A stretch of 64,000 nucleotides of DNA from Carya illinoinensis (taxonomy: Eukaryota > Streptophyta > Magnoliopsida > Fagales > Juglandaceae). Shown here piece by piece: positions 22,200 to 33,510 of the stretch. The translations under genes were made by a program, and so were the position numbers. The first letter of the stretch is position 1. Each line of letters begins with the position of its first letter. The stretch lies in contig NC_056766.1 in assembly GCF_018687715.1 (NCBI RefSeq), positions 10,715,501 through 10,779,500 of the forward strand, in the 5' to 3' direction. The notes beneath the pieces are model-generated. The model was not told the DNA's origin and ran no database searches. It saw nothing but the letters and a program-made list of their open reading frames with translations.

Positions 22200-25100
22200 A
22201 AATCTTAGCATGGAATGCCCGTGGGCTTGGGAACCCATAAGGCATTCGTGACCTGTACGATTTGATAAGAGGGAAGCGCCTGATGTTCTGTTTCTTCAAG
22301 AAATTAGACTCAGTGTGAGAGATGCTGAAAATTGTAAGTATAAACTCGGTTTCTCGAATTGTTTAGTAGTTTGTGAAAATGGTAGAAAAGGGGGTATTAC
22401 TTTATATTGGGGAAGGGAAGTAGCTCTTTCGATTGTTAACTACTCTTCATTTCATACTGATGTTGTTATTAGTGATGATAAGGTAGTTGGGGGACACTGG
22501 TTTTTAATGGCCATTTATGGGGTTCCTGAAACTCATTTGCAATATAGGACTTGGTCCCTTCTTAGAAGCCTGAGACGTTTAAGGGGGGAGGCTTGGTTAG
22601 TTATGGGAGATTTGAATGAAATGATGTTCCACCATGAAAAACAGGGGGGGAATCCCAAACCGGAAAATGAACTTGCTGCATTCCGAGATGTTGTTGAGGA
22701 GTGTGAGTTACATGATTTGGGGTTCACTGGATATAAATATACGTAGTCAAATAGGAGAGAGGGTCATTTCTGTGTCAATGAACGACTAGATAGGTTCTTG
22801 CCAACTCAACTTGGTGGAATTCTTATCCGAATGCTAAGGTTGTTCACGGCCTTGTGGCTTATTTAGACCATCTAACACTTTGGATAGAACTGGAGGGTAA
22901 AGCCGAAATTCCTAATAATAAGAAAAAAATCTTTCAGTTTGAGGAAATGTGGATTGGAAATATAGAGTGTGAAGCCATAATAAAAGATCAATGGAGGATG
23001 GGTAATGCTCAATCAAGAATGGGGGATGTAGAGGGGATGATTAGGGAGACTGGTGTAAAGTTACAGCTATGGAACATAAATAGTTTTGAGAATGTTCAGA
23101 AGAAGCTTCAACAAGCTAACTTGCAATTGAAACATGTGTATGAGGATGCTCGTGGGTTTGATATTTCAGCCTTAAATGTTGTTAGAAAGGAGGTACAAAT
23201 ATGGTTGGAGAGAGATGAAGTGATGTGGAGATAGCGCTCAAAGGTTTTATGGTTTAAAGAAGGAGATAAAAATTCATGATATTTCCATATGAAAGCATCT
23301 CAAAGGAGGAAAAAGAACCGATTGAAAAGAATTCAGGATGAGAGGACTAATATAGATAATGTAATTCTTGACTACTTTAGAGATTTGTTCACTTCTTCAA
23401 GTCCAAATGATTCTCTAGAGTTTCTGAATGGTTTAAGGGGAAGAGTCACTCCAAATATGAATGAAGATCTAAGCAGAGTATATACTAAAGATGAGGTTAA
23501 GGAAGCACTGCAACAGATGAATCCTTCTAAGGCTCTGGGCCCGAATGGCATGTTGCTAATTTTTTTTTTCGAAAATATTGGCAAGTGGTGGGCAGCTCAG
23601 TGACTGCGGCAATTTTGAATGCTCTCAATCTAGGTTCTTTTCCTTCCTCACTTAATCATACCTTTATTTCTTTGATTCCAAAGAAAAAGTCTCTAACTAG
23701 AGTTACAGATTATAGACCGATCAGTTTATACAATGTGGTTTATAAATTGATTGCTAAAGTCATTGCAAATAGGCTGAAATTGGCATTAACAAGTATTATT
23801 GGGGAATGTTAAAGTGCATTTGTGCCTGGGCGCTTAATAACTGATAATGTTCTCATAGGTTATGAATTAATTCATTATTTGAGGCTTAAGAGAACAAGGA
23901 AGAAGGACTTTATGTCTTTGAAATTGGATATGAGTAAAGTGTATGATAAGGTGGAGTGAGGTTTTTTGAAATCTATTATGGAGGTGTTGGGCTTTAATGA
24001 GGAGTTTGTAAAGCTGATTATGTTGTGTGTTAGCTCAGTTTCCTTCTTTGTGCTTATTAATGGAGAACCTAAGGGACCTATTATCCCTTCTAGAGGACTT
24101 AGATAAGGGGACCCATCGTCTCCCTATCTTTTTCTCTTGTGTTCTGAGAGGTTAACCATTTTATTAAAGGAAGCTGGTATGAGGAAGCAACTTTCAGGTG
24201 TTAAAGTTTGTAGAGGGGCTCCGAATATCACTCATTTATTGTTTACATATGATAGCTTGATTTTTTGTAAGGTTGATTTAGAAGAAAATAGAAGGGTTCA
24301 AGTAATTCTGGAAAAGTATGAGGCAGTTTCTTGTCAGTGGATAAATCGAGAGAAAACAACAATGGTTTTCAGTGGAAATGTGCAAAGTAGAACTCAAGAA
24401 GATATTAAAAACTTATGGGATAATTCTGAAATTCAGCAGTACGAGAAGTATCTTGGTTTACCACCATTAGTGGGAAGATCCAGAAGCCGAGTTTTTCAAT
24501 CTATTAAACAAAGATTTTGGCAGAAGTTGCAAACTTGGAAAGAAAAGTTGTTTTCTCAAAGGGGTAAGGAAATTTTGCTAAGGGCAGTAGCACTCTCTAT
24601 TCCATCTTACTCTATGAGTTGTTTTCTTCTTCCTTCTAAATTATGTGATGATTTGGAGGCCATGATGGCTCGTTTTTGGTGGGGTAAAAAAGATAATGAG
24701 AGGAAAATACATTAGTTAAGTTGGAATAAAATGTGTGCTACTAAATCTTGGGGAGGCTTGGGTTTTAAAAAGCTGAGAATTCACAATTTGGCTATGTTAG
24801 CTAAACAAGGGTGGAGGTTGTTCCAAGATGAGAATTCTTTACTTCATAGACTTCTAAAGGCCAAGTATTTTCCATCTTCGAATTTTTTGACAGCTGGGTT
24901 GAGTAGGTCTCCTTCTTATTCTTGGAGAGGGATTTGGGAGGCTAGAAAGTGGTAGTGGATGGATGTAGATGGAGGATTGGAGATGGAAATTCTGTTAATA
25001 TTTGGCTTGATAAATGGATTCCAGGTCATGACTCATTGGTGAAGGAAGGATTGAGATAAGAGAGGGAACTGAATGGGATTGTGTTAAGACTTTGTTTACT

Positions 25101-26252
25101 AAAAACTCTAAATCCTGGGATATGGAAAAGTTTAGAGCTCTCTTTAATCCAAGAACAGTCATGGATATTTTGAAAATGACTTGTGATGCTGTGAATAGTG
25201 GAGATAAAAGGATCTGGGAATTTAAAAGAAGTAGTTTATTTAGTGTTAGAAACTGCTACCGGTTAATCATGGATCAACAAGGCCCTCATGAAGCTAAATC
25301 CTCAACTGCTAGCAACCACAGAATGATTTGGAAACATTGATGGAAGATGCCGGTTCCTAACAAGATTAAAATTTTTGCTTGGCGGGCTTGCAAAGATGGA
25401 CTACCAACAAAGACAAATTTATTATTAAAACATGTTCCTATTAATGGGACTTGTAGTTTTTGCAAAGAAAAAGAAGAAGAAGCTTTTCATGCTTTGGTGG
25501 GCTGTAAATTATTGGAAGGAGCTTGGCTGAAAGTTCTACCTACATTGGTTACAGGATTTTCTTCAAATATTCTAGACATGGCTCTTAAGTTTTGCATAGC
25601 TAAACTTTGGGATAGTCTATCTATTTTCTTCACTGTGGCTTGGGGTTTTTGGTATAGGAGAAATAAATGTTTTCATGATCAAATTGTTATTTCTCCTCAT
25701 AATGCAACTGAACATGCATTATCTTTGTTGAAGAATTATAAAGCTGTGTACAAGAAGAATAGAAGGCAAGCGCAAGATTTTTATAAATGGAAGAAAGTTA
25801 AATGTGGATGGATCTTTATACGTAGAAGCTGGAGAAGCAGGAGTTGGAGCTATTTTGCAAAATAGCACCGGTTGAATATTGCGGCAGCATTTATACCAGA
25901 AGCGACTGTTGATGAAGTGGAGCACATTGAATTACTAGCTATTCTCCGTGGATTGCAACTCTGTGCAGGTATGGGTATTCATCATATTCAAGTGGAAAGC
26001 GACTGCCTTATGGTGATTGAAGCTCTAAATCAAGATAGTATGTCCAATTCACTGTACGGTGGGATTTATCATGAGAATAAACAATTGTCTTCTTTATTTG
26101 GGGAATGTTTGTTCACACATATTTATAGGGAAGCTAATATGGCTGCTCATTCACTAGCTCAATATGGTAGACATGTTGAAAGTATCACCACTTGGTGGGA
26201 TTGTATTCCAGACTTTTTATCTCAAACCTTAAGGTTTGATTTATGTCTCTAA
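22196..26252 (+). pseudogene. LINE ORF2: endonuclease, RT, zf-RVT, RNase H (broken)
   Basis: Starts MKILAWNARGLGNP, the classic endonuclease opening, then a stop at 22238 and a one-base shift before FLQEIRLS (the catalytic Glu is kept). Further endonuclease motifs are WLVMGDLNEM (near 22595) and GFTGYKYT, followed by a TAG where Trp is usual. RT shows [34 protein letters not shown], a stop inside the GxRQGDP region, and HLLFTYDSL (near 24230) where FADD is expected. The thumb is long and open (24137-24715). The zf-RVT region is near 25347-25500 (KIKIFAWRACKDGLPT, CSFCKEKEEEAFHAL). RNase H has NVDGSLYVEAGEAG, a stop, then VESDCL and REANMAAHSLAQYG. Multiple stops make it inactive. Confidence 0.85.
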
Positions 26253-26304
26253 TCTTCTCTTTGATTAATGAAGTTTGAAGTTTGAATATAAAAAAAAAAA
26301 AAAA

Positions 26305-26395
26305 ACCATCGTGCTCGGAAAATATATATCAATTTAATCAGCTTGTTGTAAACTTAATTCCTTCTTGTCACCATCGTACATGCATACATGATGTA
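26305..26395 (+). repeat. segC copy 2, right half
   Basis: Begins with the right LINE target duplication (26305-26323) and continues as 11307-11389 does (AATTCCTTCTTGTCACC, TACATGCATACAT). It then runs on as GATGTATAAGG, the empty site of the CACTA-like element at 11390. Confidence 0.75.
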
Positions 26396-27835
26396 TAAGG
26401 ATAACTACTCTATATATCAATATCCACTGTTAGTTACAAGAAAAATGATTATTTATAATCAGTTATTTGTGACGAAAACGAGTATTTGTGTCGAGGATGT
26501 ACTTGTTTTAGTAAGAAATTATTATTTTCGTAGCAAAATATATATATAAAAAATTCTTGTAGCGATCTTTTCATATTCAAGGTCATTTCTACTGATTCTA
26601 TACAAGGACATTTAAACTATTAACTGTATATATATTTTCTTAAACATTTTGATCTTTATATTCTATTAAGACATCTCATCATTTCATTTTATGTTTTATT
26701 TACTTTACTAATCTATTCTAACCCTTCACATGCTAAAAATGACCTTTCATTGTATTTCCTTTATAACTATAATAAATTCTAATTATTTTTTTATATTAAG
26801 ATATTTAAACCAAAACTCTGTAGACGGAAGATTTCTAAATTCTTACCATTTATGACTACAAATTCAATAGAGGAGAAAAGGAAAAAATAAAAATAAAAAA
26901 TCTTATATTAGTGGTTATTGATTTCTCATTACTCTGTCTCTTCTATCATTTTATCATTGGTTAGTTGTAGCGAGCCACTCAGCAGTTACTGTTGGGTATA
27001 CCACTAGTGTATTTCGATTTTTTTTTTCAATACTTTTTAACATTCTTAATTATTAAAAAAATACACATTAATATATATAGCTAGCCATTCCTGTTGGGTA
27101 TACGTACGTACCTTTGCATGAAGCTAGCTTGCTATATATAGCTAGCACCCAGCTACATTAATATATATTACCACTCCAATTACGTAGAATCTGGTCACGA
27201 GGGAATAGCAATATGGATTATTAAACGTGCCTATCAAATGTGTACACAGTACAAGTGAGTTTTTTATTTTTATTTTCTTTTTCTTTAAATATATTTTAAG
27301 CATACTTAACCATTAAGAACAAACAAATATATAAATTCACAAATAGTCACTTCTTTAATCATTGAAAAAAAATATATATATATTTATATATGTGAGTTGG
27401 CATATTTGGTAGGCATATTTAGTAGTCATACTATTATTTTTCATAGCAATATATAAGATCCATGAGCATTATTCTGTAACTTTATAGGTATATTTTTCTT
27501 TTTCAAGGGCCAATCTATCAACTTTCGGTTGTGCTTAGAAAATAATAGTAACCTAGCTTGAATCATCTTTGTTTGTGAAAAGCTAAGAATATTTTTACAT
27601 ATTATTTTCCACTTTTTGAGTCAAAGAAAAGAAAAATAAAAAAATTCGCCAACTTCTTAATTTGTTTCGCTCAGGGGGTAATCAGTCTATTTTGATAAAT
27701 TTTGGAATAGAACCAATATACATCGATTTTAGAAATTAAATAATCAAATAAAACTAATTCATCATCGAAACTTCAATTTTTCTAATTTCAGTCCGGTCTG
27801 ATTATTTCATTTTACCTTTTACATGTGTTATTAAA
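26396..27835. other. AT-rich intergenic sequence, no gene seen
   Basis: No coding signal. GTTACAAGAAAAATGATT near 26436 followed by GTGACGAAAACG weakly recalls a decayed CACTA end. TGTTGGGTATAC occurs twice (about 26990 and 27088). Long T and A runs and TA-rich simple sequence are frequent. Confidence 0.4.
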
Positions 27836-29655
27836 TGTGATATCCCTTTTTTACCTTGTGTTTTTAATTATTTATTTAATTAATTATTTTTATTAGTTCT
27901 TTTGCTTTAAATTGATTATTACTATTTTAGTTATAATATTTTATTTTTATCACTGCTCAAATTATGTAATTTATTTTAATATATCTTTTCTCTTCATTAA
28001 TTATTATCTATTATTTATTAGCTCTTTCTTTTCGAATTGAGCTTTTCTATTGTGGCTTTGTGTGTTTTTATTTATGTTTTGGTCCAACAAGGAGGTGGAA
28101 AACGTGCCCAGCTCATAAGCAAGTGAAGCCCAACCCTCCACCTTAAACGGCGTCGTTGGGCCAAGCCCTTGGGCCTCCTTCCCCTTCCTCCTTCCTCTGT
28201 TGCGCCACAGCCCCCTCTCTTTTCCCACTTTAGTTTTCTTCTTCTCTTGCTTCTCATTGCTGCTGTAGCTTCTTCCTGCTTTTACTTCTTTTTCTGTCAT
28301 CTCTTTTCTTTTGTTTCTCTAATCTTCTTCTTCTTCCCTGCAGAAATCGTGACTCCCTCTCCCCTCTGAAGATTTTTATTTTGTTTTCACCCTACTGGCC
28401 AGCCCATGACACCGGCCACTTCCACCTCCGAACCATCACCACTAAGGTATCGGTCTTAGCCTTGCATCATCCACCTGCCGCCACCTCCATTTCTTCACAA
28501 AATTCATGCCTCTGTTTGTCCTTCCCATGAGCATTTGTTTCATTTTCATTTATTTTTATTTTCTGTCACCGCCACCCATGCCGTTTCTAGCCAATATCCA
28601 CGAACAAACACCTCTGTATAGATCTGCCCTTCTCTCCCTCAAATCTAGTCTTCTACCTCTTCCCCCCACCACCACCCCGCACCACAACCCACCCCCCCTC
28701 CCCCGGGGCCGCCAGGGGGCATGTGATTTAGTAATTTTATCTTGGGTTCCTCCATGCTCAGCCACTCCAAACTGTGGATTTAAACCCAAGCCGCCACTGC
28801 TCCACCACTTTTGGCGTCACCAGTGGTCTAACACACCTTTGATAATACATATTTTTCTGATTGCGTTGGTAAGTAATCTTCAATGATCCTCTTTGAGATT
28901 TTAATAATATTTGGACACTAACTTTGTTTCTCAAGTCTGGTTGGTTGTGATGGCCTCGGGTCCAAAGTGTTGGGAATAATAACTATAGTTCTTGTTGGAT
29001 GTTAGACCTTGGGCAGATACGGATGATGGAAAAATGTGTGTAGTTTGATTGTGAAACTGTGTTGTAATTATTTATAACGTGTGTTGTCTGATATGTGTAA
29101 TGTCATGCCACCCAATTTATTGCTAGTCATGCATATACATGTTTATTGTTATTTCTCTTAATTATTTTATTGTGCTATGTCATTCTTTGTTGAGTGATAT
29201 GAAAACTGGGTTTTTAGAAGTTGGTGTTAACTTGTGGGTGTGTGTATCACGACCCCAAGTTGAGATGGAATATTATTTCGGTGAAGCTCCTCTAATCACT
29301 CGGGAGTGTAATAAATTGAGGTGATGTCCCCTTGATTATGGCTGGGCAACAACAGGATCAGACAAGATGGTAACGCTCTTGTGTTGACTCCGTAGCTCCT
29401 CTGCTGGTGAGTTTACATAGTCACATGCATGGTTGTTACCTTTATATATAACGAAGGGAGCCGAGATATGCGGATGGTCCGTAGAGGAGACCATAGTGCA
29501 TGTATAAGAAATGGATATATTTAGGTCATTTTCTGGAAAAATAGTGTAATTTTATAAATGGATGTGTTTTGGGCCAAATGGGTTTTTGGTGTGCATGGAT
29601 AAATGTGTAATTTTTTGAGAAAATGATGGATTTGGTTCTTGCATGATTTACTATA

Positions 29656-31072
29656 GAGAAATTATTGGGAGCAACCCTTGTTTGGGATCAGCTGAACGCA
29701 CACCTTAAGTGGTGCTGGTTAAAAGACCAAATTGTCCCCCAGCTCATGAGGACTAGCAGTGCCGTCCTGAAGACCAATTTCGAGATCACGGACAGGGAGC
29801 AACTGCAAATCTTGCGGAGTGAATGCACGGGGGCCCTTTCCCTTTCCTTTGTGAAAAGTAATGGCGTCAATATTATCTTCGTCCCTCAGGCAACCTTTGA
29901 GATTTAGGGCGAAGCCATTAAAGCCGGTGCCAATTGCAATCCCTCCTCTTCCTCCGGATCCTTGACCTCGTCTACTTCCATTGATAAAACTGATAGAAGA
30001 GTGAGGATTCAACGCATTCCACTGAAATCCTTCATCCAAAACCAAGAAAAGACGTGGATCATTGCGGATTATATGACAACTACTACTACTACTGATTGTA
30101 TAATAACCCATAAAATGTTGAGCAGCAAACATATAACTATTGTTCCTTCTGATCCTTAACATCAACATTAAGATAACAAGTTCTAAACAATTCTTTCTCT
30201 TCCAAATAAATCCGCCAAAAACAACTCGCTAGGAACTCCAGACCCTTAACCATCAATAAATCAACCAAACAGTTCCATCTTTTCTACAAATTCTTTTATT
30301 ACTCCCAGAAATAGCATTAATAATAATATAACGCTCCACTTCCACTATGAAAAAGAGAGACAACAATTGTGAAACCGAAAGAGATCAGAGGGATTCAAAC
30401 ACAAATATCAGAGATTCATATACAATGAAACTACAAACAGAAAACAAGAAAAATATACCCTTTTGTATTATTTTATTTTATTTTAAAAAAAAAAAGGAAT
30501 GGATTTGGGAGAAGTGGACGATGGAGTATCTTATCTCAAAAAAAAAAAAAAAAAAAGAGGAAACAAAGAGAAAAGGAGCGAAACAAAAGATAAATTAATT
30601 ACTCAGTAGTTCAGCCAAATATCCTGGCCTGATTTTCCCTTTCTACTCTCTCTCTCACACTCTTCTTGCCTTTTTCCTTTCGTTGCTTTGCCCTAAACAA
30701 ATCTAGATTCCATTTTAAAGTATCCATCCCTTTATTTCTGCACCTTCCTTTCTATTTCGTTGTCTTTTCTGGTGGGTGAAAAATTGACAGTTTGCTCTGT
30801 TAAACGATTTCCCAAGGAGTGGCAACTCTGTGCAGATGAAGTAGTGTCGCTCAGTGTTTCTGGGCAGAGAGACGACGTCGCCGCTGGTGCTGGGCGGAGG
30901 AAGGTGTCATGCGGGCAACGAACGGCACGTTTCGCGGGAGGATTTCGAAATGCAAAAGCAAACCGTAGGTCCCACAAAAAACGCACGTTTTGAATTATTA
31001 AAAAAAAAAAAGGACGCCATGTATGGTGTGCAAGTGTGCTCCTGCTACAGTTATGGATCCGTAGAAGAACTC
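29656..31072. mobile_element. 1.4-kb insert with 9-bp target duplication, possible Mutator-like element
   Basis: It lies inside the solo LTR and is flanked on both sides by TTTACTATA (29647-29655 and 31073-31081). LTR sequence resumes right after the second copy: GTTGGTTGTATTAAA lines up with GTTGATTACATTAA (the reverse complement near 43220). A 9-bp duplication is typical of Mutator-like transposons. Terminal inverted repeats are weak: the ends share GAG and a GGAGCA-C-CTTG block, offset by some 20 bases. The interior has an open minus-strand frame (30168-29719), poly-A runs and a GC-rich stretch near 30840-30960. It may be a non-autonomous element carrying foreign gene pieces. Confidence 0.5.
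29719..30168 (-). other. Unrecognised 149-codon open frame
   Basis: The frame is open for 149 codons with a glycine-rich centre (GQGSGGRGGIAIGTGF near residues 67-82) and a more complex second half (DEDNIDAITFHKGKGKGPRA). The second half is richer in GC than the surroundings. I recognise no family. It lies within the insert at 29656-31072, so it could be a captured gene piece or chance. Confidence 0.25.
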
Positions 31073-31419
31073 TTTACTATATGGCTGTAGGGATGTTGGT
31101 TGTATTAAATATGTTGTAATCTCTTAGATGTTGTTTGGTTGAGTACTTGCTAAGATTTCATAATCTCACTGTGGTATTCCTACCCGACGGTTTTGTTTTA
31201 TGGGATCGTAGATTTTAATGCAGAGGAAGATGCTGACCCTGAGGGACCGGCTTTCGCTAGAGGAGTGACTTGCTGATGTCACTCGTTGATTGTGGAATTT
31301 GTTTCCCCTCATGCTATGTATTTTTTCCTTTTTATTTATTTTGTCTGATGACTATATAACCTCTTTGAGGATTTTTATTTCGTTGTACTGTTTTAAATTT
31401 CTGGTACTTAGTTGGAAGC

Positions 31420-33351
31420 TGTGACGCCCCCAAATCCCCACGCCCGAACACGGGGAAATCGAGACGTCCGGATGGTGACAACCCGGGTCACCATCCCATC
31501 GACGGGTGACAAGTGTGTGCAAAGGCAACAAATGTGCACGAAAGAACACGCAGCGGATAACCAAAGTCATCACTAAGTACCAGAATTTTCTTAACGTAAT
31601 ACAAGCTGTTTAAAACGTACATAGATAAAATATTACAAAAACACAAATGCAGCTTTAAACAAATATAACACATAGCATCAGCAACCCGGCGAAGCCGCAT
31701 CCTCGGGCTCAGCCTCCTCCTCTTCGTCCTCTAACTCTGCACCAAAAGCCACGGAACCAAAAATGGTACCGCAGGTAAGTAAAACCCAAACACTACCAGA
31801 TAAAACACATAGAACTCAAACAATATGCATGAAACATGCCCAATGCACAAAACCCAAAGACACAGTTTCCACACACGCCAAAAACCCATTTGGCCCAAAA
31901 ACACCTCCTTTCCGGAAAACACGCCAAAGTCACATTTTATCCGTATGCACCATGACCTCCCCTAGGGGTCATCCGCACACCCTGGCTCCAGTGCCACACC
32001 GCAGAGTACCACCACGCATGTGACACCTAACGAGTGATGCCCAGTTCCGTGCCCAGTTCCGTGCCCCGCGCGTTCGTAGCCAAGCAACCCCTAGCCCCCG
32101 CTCCCGTCGTCTAGCGACAACTAAGGGGACATCACTCAGTTTATTCCACTCCCGAGTGACCAGAGGAGCTCCACCGGGACAATACCCCATCCCGGCTTGG
32201 GGTCGTGATACACACGCACCCGTAAGACCACTTACGCCAATACACAGGCTTTTCACACATAAACAAAAACACACGTGCATGCACCATGAAATGCCATATC
32301 AATGCATAATAAAATAACCAACCAACATAAATCAATAAAAAAAGTAACTCCGTCCTCCATCCATCCGACCCCCGAACTCCTCGGACTCAGTCCTGAATCA
32401 ACCAACCAGCAGATTAATTAATTGAAAGAGCAATATATATTTAAATCTGAAAATAGGGTTTGGAAAATACTTACAGCGCTATATGGCAATTTTAGAAAAC
32501 ATGAGGCGTTGCAAACGGCGCCGGAAAAGCAACGTCACAGTGAAAATTCACTGTGGCCGTGGGTTGTGAAAAACCCACTTTTGAACGGGGACAAACTAGG
32601 ACACGAAATTGATAGGGAATGGTCTAGGGATGATTGTGAAGCTATTGGAAGTGGTGGTTGGCCGTGGGTGGCGGCGGAATCGCCGGAAATAGGCCGAAAG
32701 ACGCAAATCGGAGATCAAGCTCGTAGGAGCTGTTCCGGTGGTCGTTGGAAAATGGGTGGGTTAGGACGGCAAGGGACCGGTGATGAAGTGGTGAAGAAAT
32801 GGTGGCCGGCGGATCGGACGAAAAACCGTGGGGCTTTGAGGAGGATTTCCGGCCAAACGGCCGGCCGGCAGGGGGAGATATTTGGTGGGAAGGTGCGCCG
32901 GAGGGAGGGGGTTCGAACGAGACCAGCGGTGAGCCAAACGGTGGCCGGACGGCGGCGGTCTGGGCTGAAGAAGATTCCGGCTGTGGGTGATGAGAGAGAA
33001 GAGAGAGAGAGAGATCGGGGGGGTCGATGCGGGGGAAAGCAGGAGGAAAAAGAAAAAGAAGAAAAAAGAAAAAGAAAGGAAAAAGAAAAGAAGGGAAAAA
33101 GAAAAAAGGAAAAAAGAGAAAAAGGAAAAAGATGTAAAAAGAAATGAGGTCCAATCCTCACTCCTGGAAAACAAAACAAACTGCCGAAAAGGGATTAAAA
33201 ATCAGAAAACATCTAAAAGAAATAAAACACAACATCAAATAAATTAAAAACTAATTTTAAAACGCAAATAAATTAAAATAAATAACTAAAATATTAATTA
33301 AAATAAAAACAATTATTTCAGCGAAAATACACTCAAAAGCGGGTCATCACA
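31420..33351 (-). repeat. 3' LTR of the Tekay-like element
   Basis: 1932 bp with ends TGTGACGCCC and GGTCATCACA (plus-strand reading). It lacks about 85 bases of a direct duplication present in the other LTR near 39110-39200, and a short piece near 32810 that the other LTR has near 39943. A purine-rich tract (33000-33130) is shared. Long open frames on either strand (for example 32422-33147) are readings of this repeat and tract. Confidence 0.93.
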
Positions 33352-33366
33352 TCCTCCCCTCCTTAA
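33352..33366 (-). promoter_or_regulatory. Polypurine tract of the Tekay-like element
   Basis: On the minus strand AAGGAGGGGAGGA directly precedes the 3' LTR. It is the expected primer for plus-strand DNA synthesis. Confidence 0.8.
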
Positions 33367-33510
33367 AAACAATTTCGTCCTCGAAATTGCAGATCAACCA
33401 CCAACTTAAAACAGGCCACAAGAAAGCACATAAACCATCTGTGATCAAGATTAAGACACGTACCTTCCTTATTCGAACAAATACGGGTACTGCTCCCTCA
33501 TGTCCGCTGC

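Larger units (their letters stand above)
20655..26304 (+). mobile_element. Full-length L1-type LINE with TSDs, degenerate
   Basis: A 5.65-kb non-LTR element ending in a run of A (26290-26304). It interrupts segC. The 19-base flanks at 20636-20654 and 26305-26323 match at 15 of 19 positions. The original site at about 11306-11324 shows the uncut sequence. ORF1 ends in TGA overlapping the ATG of ORF2 (22196-22199, ATGA), an arrangement compatible with termination-reinitiation. It belongs to the same subfamily as the fragment at 1-1262. Confidence 0.9.

Noticed and set aside
28169..28886. Open frames with hydrophobic, signal-peptide-like starts (LLLLLIAAVASS)
   Set aside because: They lie in pyrimidine-rich solo-LTR DNA, the complement of the purine tract; no domain follows.
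30760..31090. Two overlapping plus-strand frames of 77-78 codons
   Set aside because: Unrelated overlapping frames in a GC-rich patch of the unclassified insert, with no recognisable domain or start context.
32422..33247. Long open frames on both strands of the LTR (a 241-codon frame on plus and Phe/Pro-rich frames on minus), repeated at 39549-40356
   Set aside because: They are readings of a purine-rich tract and G-rich LTR DNA, differ by frame-changing indels between the two LTRs, and match no protein family.
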